A stretch of 64,000 bases of DNA from Desulfovibrio sp. JC022 (GTDB lineage Bacteria > Desulfobacterota > Desulfovibrionia > Desulfovibrionales > Desulfovibrionaceae). Below the pieces are notes generated by a model. It did not search any database and had not been told where the DNA came from. It saw only the letters and a program-made list of their open reading frames with translations. A program made the position numbers and the translations under genes. Positions 1 to 9,591 of this stretch are shown here, piece after piece (within the stretch, counting starts at the first letter, position 1; every line of letters starts with the position of its first letter). The stretch covers positions 49,055-113,054 of the forward strand of contig NZ_VOPZ01000002.1 of assembly GCF_010470665.1 (NCBI RefSeq), in the 5' to 3' direction.

Positions 1-32
1 ATTATTGTAGATACAACAACGGACTCGATTTA

Positions 33-1685
33 TTATTCCATTTCCTTCAGCACATGCCCGATCTTAAGAGCCTTCTCAGTAAAATCATTTTCCAACCGTT
101 CAGTATCTCGCGCTATAATCGCGGCCACATCCCGTGCTTCATACTTGGATTCCAGCTTGATCACATTTCCTGCCCCACTGCCACGGGCGGCACGGCTGAT
201 CGCTGCGGCAGAACCGGATTTACGTTTATGCTTCACCTGCAATGTTCCCTGATACACTGCTGATTTTCCGGCAACAGCAAGCATCAGGTCATGATCCAGA
301 TCATCATATTGAGTAGGCGAATAACGCAGGTCAAAATCACCGCTCTGTTCCAACACAGACTGCCTGAAAAGATGGAAACACCCGGTAACCGACACACAGG
401 GACGGCAATAGTCAAACTGCCCGTAATCAAGATCCTGATTGTACGGGTCCAGATATGCAAATTCAAAACTGCGGAGTACATCTTCAAAATCCGCTGGGGT
501 CTCCCGCAGATGCAGGTCGGCATGTTGAATAACTTCCTGCTGATCTTCATTGACAACTTTGCAGCCCCAGACCCCCGCATCAGGGTAAGACTCAACTGCC
601 GCGCTGAAATGAGCCTGCCAGTCAGCGGGAATTAAAGCATCATCATCAAGATAGGCCACATAATCATAGAGCTTCAACTCATTCATATTTTTAAGCCAAT
701 TGCGAGCCGCAGGAGCACCAACATTTACCGGAAGATCAATGCGGCGAAATCTATCACCAAGCCTGTCCTGCCAGCGAGCCATAACATCGGAGGTATGGTC
801 GGAACTACCGTTATCAAGGGCAAAAATATGCACGTTATCAAGCGGTGATTCCGCAAGCGAACTCATGGTTGCATCAAAATCATCAGCCTTGTTGAAGGTA
901 TAGAGACATACCGCAACCTGACCGCCCAGCATATCTGCACCGCCGCTGCCGAGTAAACGCTCGTAAACCTTAAACCACGTATTGACCTGCCACGGGCGGG
1001 CAGTCATGCGATCCCGCCAGAGAATCATGGCTTCATCACGCCTGCCCATGCGGTCGACACTTTCAGCCAAACGCAATAGATTTTCACCAAGGATAAGCGC
1101 GCCGCCGGAAGTGTCAGAATAAATAGTTTCAGCCTGTCCGTAATCACCGGAACAGAAGGCAATATCCCCGGCATATTTATTCAGCACCATATTCATGGAT
1201 GTAGGCCAGTCGCGGGAAAGGGCCGCACTGGCGACCTCGTGCCGACCCAAAAAGAAAGCCAGATCAAGCAGATGGGAAAGCCAAAAAAGATTTTCCGGTT
1301 CCCGTTCAGTCTGTTTGGAAAGATAATCAAGAAGCTTATCTTTATCATCCCTAGAAACAAGACGTTGCAGGTAGCCCAGATTTTCAGGAATAGCACTATT
1401 CGTCGCGATCAGTGACATGGTTTCCACCAACGGTGCAGGCAGAAAGCTAAGCTGTTTATTGATTGCCAGCAGGTTGGAAGCCAGTTGCCCGTCCAAGGGG
1501 CTGGATTCCCATGCGGCAAGAAGCATATCCACTCCTAAATCAATAAGCGTACTTTTCTCGCGGCTGCTCTCAGCACTGTTGATGATCCGATTGGCAGTCT
1601 CCATAAGATGAGGTTTGCCATGCCCGGAAACCAGAAGCCTGTAGCGGGAAGCGCTGTCTAAAAATCCCCAGAATTTACCTGACAT
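33..1685 (-). CDS. Family 2 glycosyltransferase with helical N-terminal half
   Basis: Predicted to transfer a sugar from a nucleotide donor, probably onto a surface polysaccharide or glycoprotein. Residues 1-250 are helical and TPR-like and carry no catalytic motif. A GT-A domain begins near residue 256 (VAVCLYTFNKADDF) and holds an LDNGSSDHT segment, VGAPAARN, and the YLDDDAL metal/nucleotide-binding motif near residues 345-350. The protein is 550 aa. Its start lies 10 nt after the stop of the upstream glycosyltransferase gene, so the two are co-transcribed. The start has an AGGAAT motif upstream. The family call is firm; acceptor and sugar cannot be told from sequence. Confidence 0.85.
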   Translation of the reverse strand: MSGKFWGFLDSASRYRLLVSGHGKPHLMETANRIINSAESSREKSTLIDLGVDMLLAAWESSPLDGQLASNLLAINKQLSFLPAPLVETMSLIATNSAIPENLGYLQRLVSRDDKDKLLDYLSKQTEREPENLFWLSHLLDLAFFLGRHEVASAALSRDWPTSMNMVLNKYAGDIAFCSGDYGQAETIYSDTSGGALILGENLLRLAESVDRMGRRDEAMILWRDRMTARPWQVNTWFKVYERLLGSGGADMLGGQVAVCLYTFNKADDFDATMSSLAESPLDNVHIFALDNGSSDHTSDVMARWQDRLGDRFRRIDLPVNVGAPAARNWLKNMNELKLYDYVAYLDDDALIPADWQAHFSAAVESYPDAGVWGCKVVNEDQQEVIQHADLHLRETPADFEDVLRSFEFAYLDPYNQDLDYGQFDYCRPCVSVTGCFHLFRQSVLEQSGDFDLRYSPTQYDDLDHDLMLAVAGKSAVYQGTLQVKHKRKSGSAAAISRAARGSGAGNVIKLESKYEARDVAAIIARDTERLENDFTEKALKIGHVLKEME

Positions 1686-1695
1686 AATTTAATTC

Positions 1696-3387
1696 CTACC
1701 CGAATGTTTGACGCATTTTTTCCAGCAACGTGGAAAGCCTGTGTTCATAGGTATGTTCAGCCATAATTCTTTTACGTGCGGCTGCGGTGATCTTGGCCCG
1801 CCCCGCATCATCAGCCAGCCATTTTTCCAGCAGCGGACCGATATCGGAAATATCATTATACGAAATAATTTCATTACCCGGCTCAAAAAGAGCTTCCATC
1901 TGCTCCCGGTGATCGGTGAGCACAAAGCCGCCGCAGGCCGGGACATCAAATACCCGCTGGTTCACTGCGCCCTTCATCTGTCTGCTGGTGCAGTTAAATC
2001 CTATTTTGGACATGGGATAAAACGCGGGCAGATCATTATAGTAATCCAAAGAAGGCAGATAGCGCCAGTTTCCTTTTTCCAATAACTCATGCCAGCCCTC
2101 ATCACCCACAATAAGCGGTTTAAACGGCAGCAATTCACGCACACAGGACAGGCGGTATCGGCGCGTGGCCTCCCATGTGATTAAACCTTCAAAGGAAAGT
2201 CTGTTCTCGTCAGTGGGTAAATTTTCAATCTTTTCAAGCAACTCAGGATGGGAATTACGCAAAAATTCTTCCACGGAAAGTTCGGCCCGCTCACCGAATT
2301 CAGTTGCCAGCTCCGGCACCTTCTGCTGTAAATCAGCATCAAGCTCGCTCAGCCGCAAATACTTATCCACCGCATGGACCATGGAATTACCTAGAAAAGA
2401 AACATCCGCCCGCCATTCCTCAAGCCCGGAGAGCCCCGGCTTAAAACGCCCGACATCCGTTGCCAGCGGCAGATAAAAAACATTCTCAAACCCCTTCTCA
2501 CGCATGATCTCCAGATTTCCGGCATCATAAGTAAAGATAGCGGTCAAATCGGGAAGCACGTCAGCGTAGCGGTAGAGGATCAAATGCGGATTATCCACAA
2601 ACCATGAAGCCAGCGGCAGTTTCAATTTAAGCAACAGATCAGTAAGTTTACCTTCCCGGTCAACTCCGAAATGATTCACGGTCAGAGCAAAATCGGGCTT
2701 GAATTCCACCACCGTGCGCAGCAGATCTTCCACAAAACCGTCCCGCACAGTATCGCCTGTGCCGATATCCACACTGCGAAATTCTATACCCAGCCGTTCC
2801 AGCGCAGCGGTAATTTCTCCCATCAAAAAATAGGTACGATGAAAGAAAAGCACTTTCGGCTTTTCATTACGAAATTTAGGATAGGAAACCTCGGACCAGA
2901 AATCCACTGGCTCGGAATCCTTCTCATCTTCAAGGGTGTTACCGATAGCAAGATACCATTCACGATCCAGTCGCTGATACAAAGGGATTTTAACCAGCTC
3001 CAGCGGACCGTTTCCATTCTCAGCACGCCACTTACGAACCTGTTCCAGAACCTGCACAGGATCACCGCTGAGCCACGTAACCTGTGGATGATCCCGGAAT
3101 TTATCCGCCCCGGAAACCTCAGCAATCAAAGGATCATTATCCAGCACAACCACCGGGCCGGATTTCAGCAATTCCTCGATGCATACACCAAGCCCTGCGC
3201 CAAGCAGCACAGGCAGTTTACCGGGAGCAACAGACTCAGCAAGACCGTGTTCACGTTCTGCCCCTTTACGTCCCCAGAGGTGCCATTTCTTGCCGTCCAC
3301 ATGGATGCGCACGTCCGCAACGCTATCCTGATCCATCACAGGTTCAACAGTATAAGCTAGTTTCGACATATTGATTATGTATGTCAT
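1696..3387 (-). CDS. CgeB-like glycosyltransferase (DUF3880 / GT1-type)
   Basis: A 563-aa cytoplasmic protein resembling CgeB/spore-maturation-type glycosyltransferases found next to flagellin or surface glycan genes. The first 170 residues contain a short Rossmann-like segment ([22 protein letters not shown]). A second Rossmann-like part starts near residue 185 ([19 protein letters not shown]), and the C-terminal donor-binding part carries [24 protein letters not shown], typical of the family. It is first in an operon with the family 2 glycosyltransferase at 33-1685. The start is uncertain: ATG at 3387 and ATG at 3369 (MSKLAYT) are both possible and neither has a good Shine-Dalgarno. The role in glycosylation is inferred. 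Confidence 0.8.
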   Translation of the reverse strand: MTYIINMSKLAYTVEPVMDQDSVADVRIHVDGKKWHLWGRKGAEREHGLAESVAPGKLPVLLGAGLGVCIEELLKSGPVVVLDNDPLIAEVSGADKFRDHPQVTWLSGDPVQVLEQVRKWRAENGNGPLELVKIPLYQRLDREWYLAIGNTLEDEKDSEPVDFWSEVSYPKFRNEKPKVLFFHRTYFLMGEITAALERLGIEFRSVDIGTGDTVRDGFVEDLLRTVVEFKPDFALTVNHFGVDREGKLTDLLLKLKLPLASWFVDNPHLILYRYADVLPDLTAIFTYDAGNLEIMREKGFENVFYLPLATDVGRFKPGLSGLEEWRADVSFLGNSMVHAVDKYLRLSELDADLQQKVPELATEFGERAELSVEEFLRNSHPELLEKIENLPTDENRLSFEGLITWEATRRYRLSCVRELLPFKPLIVGDEGWHELLEKGNWRYLPSLDYYNDLPAFYPMSKIGFNCTSRQMKGAVNQRVFDVPACGGFVLTDHREQMEALFEPGNEIISYNDISDIGPLLEKWLADDAGRAKITAAARKRIMAEHTYEHRLSTLLEKMRQTFG

Positions 3388-3553
3388 TACAGCATGCTAT
3401 GACAATGCTTGATTGATATTTTTTTGGATAAGAAATGAAGAGTTTACGGACCGGCCTTTCATTCGTTATAGCTGGCGCAAACGTGATTTCAAAATTTAAA
3501 AATATATAAATAGAAAAATTATGATCAATAAAGCACTACAGACCGAAAGCACT

Positions 3554-4213
3554 ATGAATTTTCTGGACATGGAAACATGGGAAAGAGCTGAACATTTTAC
3601 CTTTTTTCAATCTCTATGTACCAGCCGCTACGGCTTCACAATTCAGCAGGATGTGACCGAACTTTTCAATTACCGCAAAGAAAAAAACAACGGGTCCGCA
3701 AAAATCCGATTCTCATCCATGCTCTATTATCTGGCCACCCGCGCAGCTAATGAAGTTCCGGAATTCCGCACCCGTATCGTGGATGGCAAGCCCGCAATTT
3801 TCGATGTGATTCATCCGGCATTCACCTACATCCCCAAAGGACGCAGCCTGCACGCAAACTGCCTTTGCCGACTTGGACAGGATTTCAGCGAAACAGCGGC
3901 AAACATCGAAGTTGCCCGCCAGAGTGCAGATGAAAAACCGACTCTCACCCCCGCAGGCGGCGAGAAGCCGAATCTGTTCTATTTCAGTGTGGTAAACGGA
4001 GTCGCTTTCACATCCGCCAGCAACCCTTGGGGGAATTGCAATACAGATTCAGTGCCGCGAATCCTGTTCGGGCAGGTCACTGAAAATGAATCCGGTAAAA
4101 AGATCATGCCCGTATCTGTGGAGGCATTACACGGTCTCATGGATGGCAAGCATTTTGGAGATTTTTTCAGTAAATTTGATATGATGTGCAAGGAACCGGA
4201 GGAGTATTTGTAG
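3554..4213 (+). CDS. CAT-like acetyltransferase (chloramphenicol acetyltransferase family)
   Basis: A 219-aa member of the trimeric chloramphenicol O-acetyltransferase fold, which uses acetyl-CoA to acetylate a small hydroxyl compound. The catalytic HxxxDG motif is intact (HGLMDG, His near residue 193, matching His195 of CAT-III). The N-terminus METWERAEHFTFF matches the usual CAT opening. I chose ATG 3554 because it gives the family length; ATG 3521 would add 11 residues and has no better ribosome-binding site. The gene is single. A repeat element begins directly after its stop. Whether it confers chloramphenicol resistance cannot be read from sequence; many chromosomal homologues have unknown substrates. 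Confidence 0.85.
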   Translation: MNFLDMETWERAEHFTFFQSLCTSRYGFTIQQDVTELFNYRKEKNNGSAKIRFSSMLYYLATRAANEVPEFRTRIVDGKPAIFDVIHPAFTYIPKGRSLHANCLCRLGQDFSETAANIEVARQSADEKPTLTPAGGEKPNLFYFSVVNGVAFTSASNPWGNCNTDSVPRILFGQVTENESGKKIMPVSVEALHGLMDGKHFGDFFSKFDMMCKEPEEYL

Positions 4214-4304
4214 ATGCCTCCGGCGGCTGGGGAAGAGAAAACTTTTGCAAAAGTTTTCCCTTCCCCAGACCCCATCCCTTTCAAAACCTTTTAATAAGCT
4301 TCGC
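4214..4304 (-). repeat. Modular intergenic repeat, copy 1 (hairpin form)
   Basis: Begins at the base after the cat stop codon with ATGCCTCCGGCGGC. It continues with a long hairpin (GGGGAAGAGAAAACTTTT / AAAAGTTTTCCCTTCCCC) and ends CTTTTAATAAGCTTCGC. It is nearly identical to 6862-6950. The arms differ from that copy by one base pair on both sides, so pairing is kept. On the minus strand it reads towards the GCCGCCGGAGGC core shared by the other copies. Confidence 0.85.
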
Positions 4305-4338
4305 ATATAACGCGATCAAACGTCACAGAAAATAATAC

Positions 4339-4596
4339 TTACCGTGAAGCGAGTTCTCTAAGAAAAATAGCCTTCTCCCCCGCCTTCTTCTGCTTCACAG
4401 CATATTCAGCGCGATACGCAGCACGTTTATCCGGGAAGGATTCATAGACTTCCATGGTCGCAGGAAGACGGCAGCGGGTATACTTCGCGCCCTTGCCGGA
4501 ATTGTGTTCTTCCAATCTACGCGCGGGATCGGTGGTTACTCCGCAATATAAAGAATTGTCGCTGCAACGCAGCAGATATACGTACCATGTGCTCAT
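4339..4596 (-). CDS. GIY-YIG nuclease family protein
   Basis: An 85-aa single-domain GIY-YIG protein of the UPF0213/YhbQ type. The motif appears as WYVYLLRC and LYCGVT near residues 4-20, followed by the conserved Arg of the ARRLEEHNSGKGAKYT segment and a Glu in RAAYRAEYAVKQ. The length is normal for the family, which cleaves nucleic acid or is proposed to act in DNA repair; the cellular role is not settled. It stands alone on the minus strand between two repeat copies. Confidence 0.9.
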   Translation of the reverse strand: MSTWYVYLLRCSDNSLYCGVTTDPARRLEEHNSGKGAKYTRCRLPATMEVYESFPDKRAAYRAEYAVKQKKAGEKAIFLRELASR

Positions 4597-4760
4597 AAAT
4601 CGGGCATAGCTGTTAGTTCCGGCACGGTCAAAACTTTATTCACAAACTATATTTACGGATTAAGTCCCGATAGCACCCATTTAACCTTGCATTCAGGAGC
4701 TTCTACATATATTTTAACTCGCTTTCTTAATTCTTCCCCTCCAACAGCCCTCTCTTCCCT

Positions 4761-4840
4761 AATAGGGATTCCAAAGGGGCTTAGTCCCTTTGGCCGCCGG
4801 AGGCGAAATCAGATCATCAAAATCGCGTAGCGAATCAAAA
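4761..4840 (+). repeat. Modular intergenic repeat, copy 2 (long form)
   Basis: Reads AATAGGGATTCC, AAAGGGGCTTAGTCCCTTT hairpin, GGCCGCCGGAGGCGAAATC, then ATCAAAATCGCGTAGCGAAT. It closely matches 8411-8488, in the same orientation and at a similar place upstream of a gene (here the ABC-F gene). Confidence 0.8.
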
Positions 4841-4866
4841 TAATTTGCCTTTACTTGAGAGAACAA

Positions 4867-6861
4867 ATGCCCAGAATTACTATTTCATCCCTTGAAAAAT
4901 CATATAATGGGGAAGACCTTTTCAGCGACCTTTCGTTTGAAGTGTCCGCCGGAATGCGCCTTGCCGTAGCCGGTCCCAACGGTTGCGGTAAATCCACCCT
5001 GCTCAAGCTCATTGCCGGAAAGATTGAACCGGACGCAGGAGTGCTTTCCATTTCCAAAGGTGCGCGCCTCGGCTATGTGGCGCAGGAACTGACCGGGGAA
5101 ATTCTTGAAAACACCCTACTCAGTTGGGTGCTCTCCGCGCTGCCTTCCTGGAATACACTCTGGGAGCAATGGGAAGAAGCCGGACAGAAGAATGATCAGG
5201 CTCACATGGAAAGACTGTCTGAAAAGCAGGCAGAACTTGAACACCAGTTCGGATATAACCCCGAACACAAGGCCCGTACCATCCTGACCGGACTGGGCTT
5301 TTCCGAACATGACCTGCTCAGCAAGATTAAAGAACTTTCCGGCGGCTGGCGTGAACGCGCCAAGCTGGGCCGTGTCCTGCTCCAAGGTGCGGATTTGCTC
5401 CTCTTGGACGAACCCACAAACCATCTTGATCTCGAAGCTGTTGAATGGCTTGAAAGCTACCTGCTCTCCTTCCGGGGCGCGGTAATTTATGTGGCCCATG
5501 ACCGTATCTTTCTGGACAAGGTCGGTACCCATGTACTTTTTCTCGGGGCCGGGCGTCCGCAAGTCAGGCGCGGAAATTTCACTGAATTTCTTAAATGGCA
5601 GGCAGAAAACGCAGAGCAGCGCAGCCGCGAAGCTGCCAAGCTTTCCGCACGTATTGAAACTGAGAACTCATACATCAACCGCTTTCGAGTAAAGGCCCGC
5701 AAGGCCGCACAGGCACAGTCCAAAATCAAGAAAGTTGAAAAGATGTCCAAGGAGCTCAATAAGATTAAAGGTGAAGCCGAACTCAACCGTTCCGGCAGAA
5801 CTTTGAGCTTCCGCCTCCCACCCACTGCGCGCGGAGATAAAGCCGCCATCAGTGTGGTTGATCTTGAATTTTCATATGACGGCAAGCCGCCGTCCCTCTG
5901 GCCGCTGCTTAATTTCCAGCTTTTCCGGGGTAAAAAGGTTGCCCTTGCCGCTCCGAACGGGGCCGGTAAATCCACCCTGCTCAAAGTGATCATGGGGATG
6001 CTCGAAGCCAACGCAGGATTTGCTAAAGTAGGACAGAACACCTCATTGGCTTATTTCAGCCAGCACCAGAGCGACATCCTGCGCGATGACATGACTGCGC
6101 TTTCCGAAATCCGCCGCCTCTGCGATCCTGACACAACCGAAGAACAGCTTAAGAGTGTACTCGGCTTGTTCCTGCTGGGCGAGGGCTATTTCGAACGCAA
6201 GGTTTCCGCACTTTCCGGTGGAGAAAAAAACAGGCTGATTCTCGCATCACTTTTCCTGTCACGGGCCAACCTGCTTATTCTTGACGAACCCACCAACCAT
6301 TTGGACCTCGAAAGTCGGGAAGGATTGATCCGGGCCTTGAAGGATTATGACGGAACTCTTTTCTTTGTAGCGCATGACCGCTACCTGCTCGGAGAAGTCG
6401 CCGACGAAATATGGGCTTTGAACGACTCTGGATTTGATACTTTTCATTCTTTTAAAGAATACGATGATCATCGTAAGGAAAAGCTAGCAGCACCCGCAGC
6501 CCGATCCGAATCCGCTGATTCAGGTGACAGCCACAAGCCAGCCAAGCGCAAGCTGAGCAAAGAAGACAAACGGAGACAGGCTGAAATCCGCAATGCCCTG
6601 TACAAGGAACTCAGGCCCAAGACCGCCGAGTATGAAAAGCTCGAAAAAGACCTTGAAAAGACCTTGGAAGATCAGGCAACCATGGAAGAGAAGCTCAACG
6701 ATCCTGAGCTGTACAGCGACGGAGCCGCAGCAGTGGAGCTAAATTCCCGCTACACCGAAACCTGCGCATGGGCCGACGAGCTGATGGAAAAGATGGCTGT
6801 TCTCGAAGAAGAAATCGCCGAACTGGAAGAACGCAAAAAGCAGCTTTTGGAAGAAAATTAA
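4867..6861 (+). CDS. ABC-F family ATPase (Uup/EttA type)
   Basis: A 664-aa soluble protein with two ABC ATPase domains and no membrane segments, as in ABC-F proteins that act on the ribosome. Domain 1 has Walker A GPNGCGKST (residues 36-44), signature LSGGWRERAKLG and Walker B LLLLDEPTNHLD. The linker is rich in Lys and Arg (ARKAAQAQSKIKKVEKMSKEL). Domain 2 has APNGAGKST, LSGGEKNRLILAS and LLILDEPTNHLD. The C-terminal 100 residues are a charged coiled coil like the Uup C-terminal domain. I chose ATG 4867; a TTG at 4855 would add four residues. The gene is monocistronic and followed directly by a repeat copy. Translation-factor role is known for the family, not shown here. Confidence 0.93.
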   Translation: MPRITISSLEKSYNGEDLFSDLSFEVSAGMRLAVAGPNGCGKSTLLKLIAGKIEPDAGVLSISKGARLGYVAQELTGEILENTLLSWVLSALPSWNTLWEQWEEAGQKNDQAHMERLSEKQAELEHQFGYNPEHKARTILTGLGFSEHDLLSKIKELSGGWRERAKLGRVLLQGADLLLLDEPTNHLDLEAVEWLESYLLSFRGAVIYVAHDRIFLDKVGTHVLFLGAGRPQVRRGNFTEFLKWQAENAEQRSREAAKLSARIETENSYINRFRVKARKAAQAQSKIKKVEKMSKELNKIKGEAELNRSGRTLSFRLPPTARGDKAAISVVDLEFSYDGKPPSLWPLLNFQLFRGKKVALAAPNGAGKSTLLKVIMGMLEANAGFAKVGQNTSLAYFSQHQSDILRDDMTALSEIRRLCDPDTTEEQLKSVLGLFLLGEGYFERKVSALSGGEKNRLILASLFLSRANLLILDEPTNHLDLESREGLIRALKDYDGTLFFVAHDRYLLGEVADEIWALNDSGFDTFHSFKEYDDHRKEKLAAPAARSESADSGDSHKPAKRKLSKEDKRRQAEIRNALYKELRPKTAEYEKLEKDLEKTLEDQATMEEKLNDPELYSDGAAAVELNSRYTETCAWADELMEKMAVLEEEIAELEERKKQLLEEN

Positions 6862-6950
6862 GATGCCTCCGGCGGCTGGGGAAGGGAAACTTTTGCAAAA
6901 GTTTCCCTTCCCCAGACCCCATCCCTTCAAAACCTTTTATTAAGCTTCGC
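6862..6950 (-). repeat. Modular intergenic repeat, copy 3 (hairpin form)
   Basis: Starts one base after the ABC-F stop codon with GATGCCTCCGGCGGC, then a perfect hairpin (GGGGAAGGGAAACTTTT / AAAAGTTTCCCTTCCCC), ending CTTTTATTAAGCTTCGC. It is almost the same as 4214-4304 and sits in the same position relative to a gene. Confidence 0.85.
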
Positions 6951-6979
6951 TCTAAAAATTCTTAAATCTGTTGTTAATC

Positions 6980-7393
6980 ATGAGCAAGACAAAACCAATT
7001 GAAGTAGTTGCTGGTGTTATCTGGAAAGAGGGCTTGTTTCTTTCCGCTGAACGCCCGAAAGGCAAAGATTACGCAGGCTGGTGGGAATTTCCCGGCGGCA
7101 AAGTTGAAATAAACGAATCACTGGGTGATGCGCTGGTGCGTGAACTACAGGAAGAACTGGGCATAACTCCCACAAATTTTGACTTTTGGATGGAAAAAAC
7201 TGTAGAGTACCCCGAATACACAGTACACTTAAATTTCTTCGACATCTGGGAATTCTCCGGTAAAGTGTCATCACTTGAAAATCAACGTTTTGATTGGTTT
7301 GATTTAACCGACATGCGCGATGTAAAATTCCTTCCAGTAAATTACGAAATCTTAGAAATGCTGAAAGAGCGTGAAAACGTTCTTCATAAATAA
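6980..7393 (+). CDS. MutT-like Nudix hydrolase
   Basis: A 137-aa Nudix protein, probably an 8-oxo-dGTP diphosphatase that clears oxidised nucleotides. The full Nudix box is present (GGKVEINESLGDALVRELQ followed by EELGI, about residues 40-62), preceded by RPKGKDYAGWWEFPG as in MutT. I chose ATG 6980 (MSKTKPIEVVAGVIW); a TTG at 6971 is in frame. The gene lies between repeat copies 3 and 4 and appears monocistronic. Substrate is inferred from the family. Confidence 0.88.
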   Translation: MSKTKPIEVVAGVIWKEGLFLSAERPKGKDYAGWWEFPGGKVEINESLGDALVRELQEELGITPTNFDFWMEKTVEYPEYTVHLNFFDIWEFSGKVSSLENQRFDWFDLTDMRDVKFLPVNYEILEMLKERENVLHK

Positions 7394-7417
7394 ACCGCAC
7401 AATCTGCCTCGCAACAG

Positions 7418-7501
7418 CGGCAAAGCCCTATCAAAAAGTTTTGGGATTCTTAAACCCTTTTTCCAAAAGGGTTTAAGGCCCCCGGCAGGGCCGCCGGAGG
7501 C
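7418..7501 (+). repeat. Modular intergenic repeat, copy 4 (5' of metF)
   Basis: Modules in order: GGCAAAGCCCTATCAAAAAG, TTTTGGGATTC, the hairpin TTAAACCCTTTT / AAAAGGGTTTAAG, GGCCCCCGGCAGGG and CCGCCGGAGGC. It ends 11 bases before the metF start codon; a GGGAG immediately after it also serves as a Shine-Dalgarno sequence. Confidence 0.85.
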
Positions 7502-7512
7502 ATGGGAGCCCC

Positions 7513-8385
7513 ATGAAAATTATCGATTTGATTAATAAAAATGGACAGTTCATATCACTTGAATTCTTCCCCCCTAAAGATCGCGAATCTTGGCCTAAAT
7601 TCTTTGAAGTTGTAGAAAAACTCAAAGTACTGAATCCACTTTTTGCTTCCGTTACTTACGGCGCAGGCGGCGGAACTCAGGACAATTCACTTGAAATTGT
7701 TAAAAGAATGAAGCAGGATGCAGGGGTTGAACCTCTCGCACACCTGACCAGCGTCGGTGCCAGCCCGGAAAACATCAGTAAATTTGTATCCGCCCTTCAG
7801 GAAGCAAACGTTGAAAATATCCTTGCTCTGCGCGGCGATGCCCCTGTCGGGGATGAAAATTTCGATTTCAACACCCAGCCCTTCAAACACGGCTCCGATC
7901 TTGTCACCTACGTTAAGGACAAACATCCCGGCGTAGGTATCGCAGTGGCAGGTTACCCTGAAGCGCACCTTGAATCACCTTCTATTAAAGAAGATTTCAA
8001 ATGGATGAAATACAAAATCGACGAGGGCGGAGAGTTCATCATCACTCAACTCTTTTTCGATAACCGGGTCTACTTTGATTTCTGCGACAGACTTAAAGGA
8101 ATGGGTATTGATGTGCCTGTGCTGCCCGGAGTGCTGCCCATCATGAGCCTCAAATCCGCAAAATTCATTCTTTCCCTGTGCGGCGCAGCCATTCCCGGCA
8201 AATTCCTGAGTGCACTGGAAAAAGCCCACGCGGAAGGCGGCGATGAAGCAGTTTACAAACTGGGCATTGAATTCGCTACCAGGCAGGCACAGGAACTGCT
8301 GGACGGCGGTGCCCCCGGAGTGCATCTTTACACACTTAACAGAGCCAAAGCCTGCCTCGAAATCGGTCAGGCTCTTAAATTCTAA
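7513..8385 (+). CDS. metF: Methylenetetrahydrofolate reductase
   Basis: Reduces 5,10-methylene-tetrahydrofolate to 5-methyl-tetrahydrofolate for methionine synthesis, using FAD. In anaerobes it can also serve one-carbon flow. The 290-aa TIM-barrel protein has the N-terminal SLEFFPPKD with the conserved Glu, VTYGAGGG, LAHLTSVG, NILALRGDAP, and ITQLFFDN in the usual order. Length is normal. GGGAG lies four bases before the ATG, directly after repeat copy 4. The gene is single; asd follows after another repeat. Confidence 0.95.
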   Translation: MKIIDLINKNGQFISLEFFPPKDRESWPKFFEVVEKLKVLNPLFASVTYGAGGGTQDNSLEIVKRMKQDAGVEPLAHLTSVGASPENISKFVSALQEANVENILALRGDAPVGDENFDFNTQPFKHGSDLVTYVKDKHPGVGIAVAGYPEAHLESPSIKEDFKWMKYKIDEGGEFIITQLFFDNRVYFDFCDRLKGMGIDVPVLPGVLPIMSLKSAKFILSLCGAAIPGKFLSALEKAHAEGGDEAVYKLGIEFATRQAQELLDGGAPGVHLYTLNRAKACLEIGQALKF

Positions 8386-8410
8386 ATTTACGTTCTACCA
8401 TACTTAAATT

Positions 8411-8488
8411 AATAGGGATTCCAAAGGGGCTTGCTCCTTTGGCCGCCGGAGGCGAAATCACCTATCAAAACGCGAAGCGTATCATATC
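8411..8488 (+). repeat. Modular intergenic repeat, copy 5 (long form)
   Basis: AATAGGGATTCC, AAAGGGGCTTGCTCCTTT, GGCCGCCGGAGGCGAAATCA and TCAAAACGCGAAGCGTATCA. Near-copy of 4761-4840, placed between metF and asd. Confidence 0.8.
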
Positions 8489-8541
8489 AACCAACAAACC
8501 GGACTGCCGATGGTCCGGGTCAAGAATACGGAGGTTTAGCT

Positions 8542-9570
8542 ATGAGTACCAAAAATCCCAGAGTTGCTGTTGTAGGGGCCACAGGCGCGGTTGGCCGTGA
8601 AATGCTCAAAGTGCTTGAGCAGCGCGACTTTCCCGCATCCGAAATTGTTCCTTTTTCTTCTGCCCGCTCCGCCGGAACCAAGGTTCCATATAAAGGCGAA
8701 GAGCTGACCGTTATCGAGCTGAAAGAAGATTCCTTTGAAGGATTCGACATTGCTCTTTTTTCCGCAGGCGGCGGAACCTCCGAAAAATTCGCTCCCCTTG
8801 CTGCCAAAGCAGGCTGCGTAGTTGTGGACAACTCCAGTGCATGGAGAATGGACCCCAAAGTGCCCCTCGTTGTGCCCGAAGTTAACCCCGAAGATCTTGA
8901 CTGGCACCCCGGCATCATCGCCAACCCCAACTGTTCCACTATCCAGATGGTAGTTGCGCTGAAGCCCATCCACGATGAAGCCAAAATCAAACGTATCATC
9001 GTCTCCACCTATCAGGCTGTTTCCGGTACCGGCCAGAAAGCCATCACCGAGCTTGAGACTCAGGTCAGCAGACTTTTCAACGGCAAAGACGTGATCCCCA
9101 GTGCCTACCCGCACCAGATCGCATTCAACTGCCTGCCGCACATCGATGTTTTCATGGATAACGGCTACACCAAAGAAGAAATGAAAATGGTCAACGAGAC
9201 CAAGAAAATCATGGGCGACGATTCCATCAAGCTCACCGCCACCACCGTGCGCGTACCTGTTTTCTACAGCCACTCTGAGTCCGTTAACATCGAGACTGAG
9301 GAAAAGGTTACTGTTGAAGAATGCCGCGTCATGCTTTCCAATTTCCCCGGCGTGACTGTAGTGGATTACCCCGAAAAGAACCTCTACCCCATGGCAATCG
9401 ATTGCGCCGGGGAAGATGATGTTTTCGTCGGTCGTATCCGCGAAGACGAAACCATTGAAAACGGCCTGAACATGTGGATTGTTTCCGACAACATCCGCAA
9501 AGGTGCCGCGCTGAACACCGTACAGATCGCCGAGACTCTGATTGCACGCGATCTGGTTCGTGTGAAATAG
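8542..9570 (+). CDS. asd: Aspartate-semialdehyde dehydrogenase
   Basis: Makes aspartate semialdehyde from aspartyl phosphate with NADPH, the branch point to lysine, diaminopimelate, threonine and methionine. The 342-aa protein has the NADP-binding GATGAVGREML near its N-terminus, the active-site Cys in NPNCSTIQ, and VSTYQAVSGTGQKA. The ATG at 8542 is chosen because a strong GGAGGT lies 6 bases upstream and the sequence matches the family start; the frame stays open back to 8431 but that part has no homologous look. A hairpin terminator follows. Confidence 0.95.
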   Translation: MSTKNPRVAVVGATGAVGREMLKVLEQRDFPASEIVPFSSARSAGTKVPYKGEELTVIELKEDSFEGFDIALFSAGGGTSEKFAPLAAKAGCVVVDNSSAWRMDPKVPLVVPEVNPEDLDWHPGIIANPNCSTIQMVVALKPIHDEAKIKRIIVSTYQAVSGTGQKAITELETQVSRLFNGKDVIPSAYPHQIAFNCLPHIDVFMDNGYTKEEMKMVNETKKIMGDDSIKLTATTVRVPVFYSHSESVNIETEEKVTVEECRVMLSNFPGVTVVDYPEKNLYPMAIDCAGEDDVFVGRIREDETIENGLNMWIVSDNIRKGAALNTVQIAETLIARDLVRVK

Positions 9571-9591
9571 CAAAGTAATTACTTAGATCAA

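Noticed and set aside
4214..4304. Reading the repeat hairpins simply as intrinsic terminators
   Set aside because: They lack a U-run after the stem and also occur directly upstream of start codons, so termination alone does not explain them.
8536..9573. Long open frame (345 codons) antisense to asd
   Set aside because: It mirrors the asd gene exactly, lacks family resemblance and arises from codon bias of the true gene.
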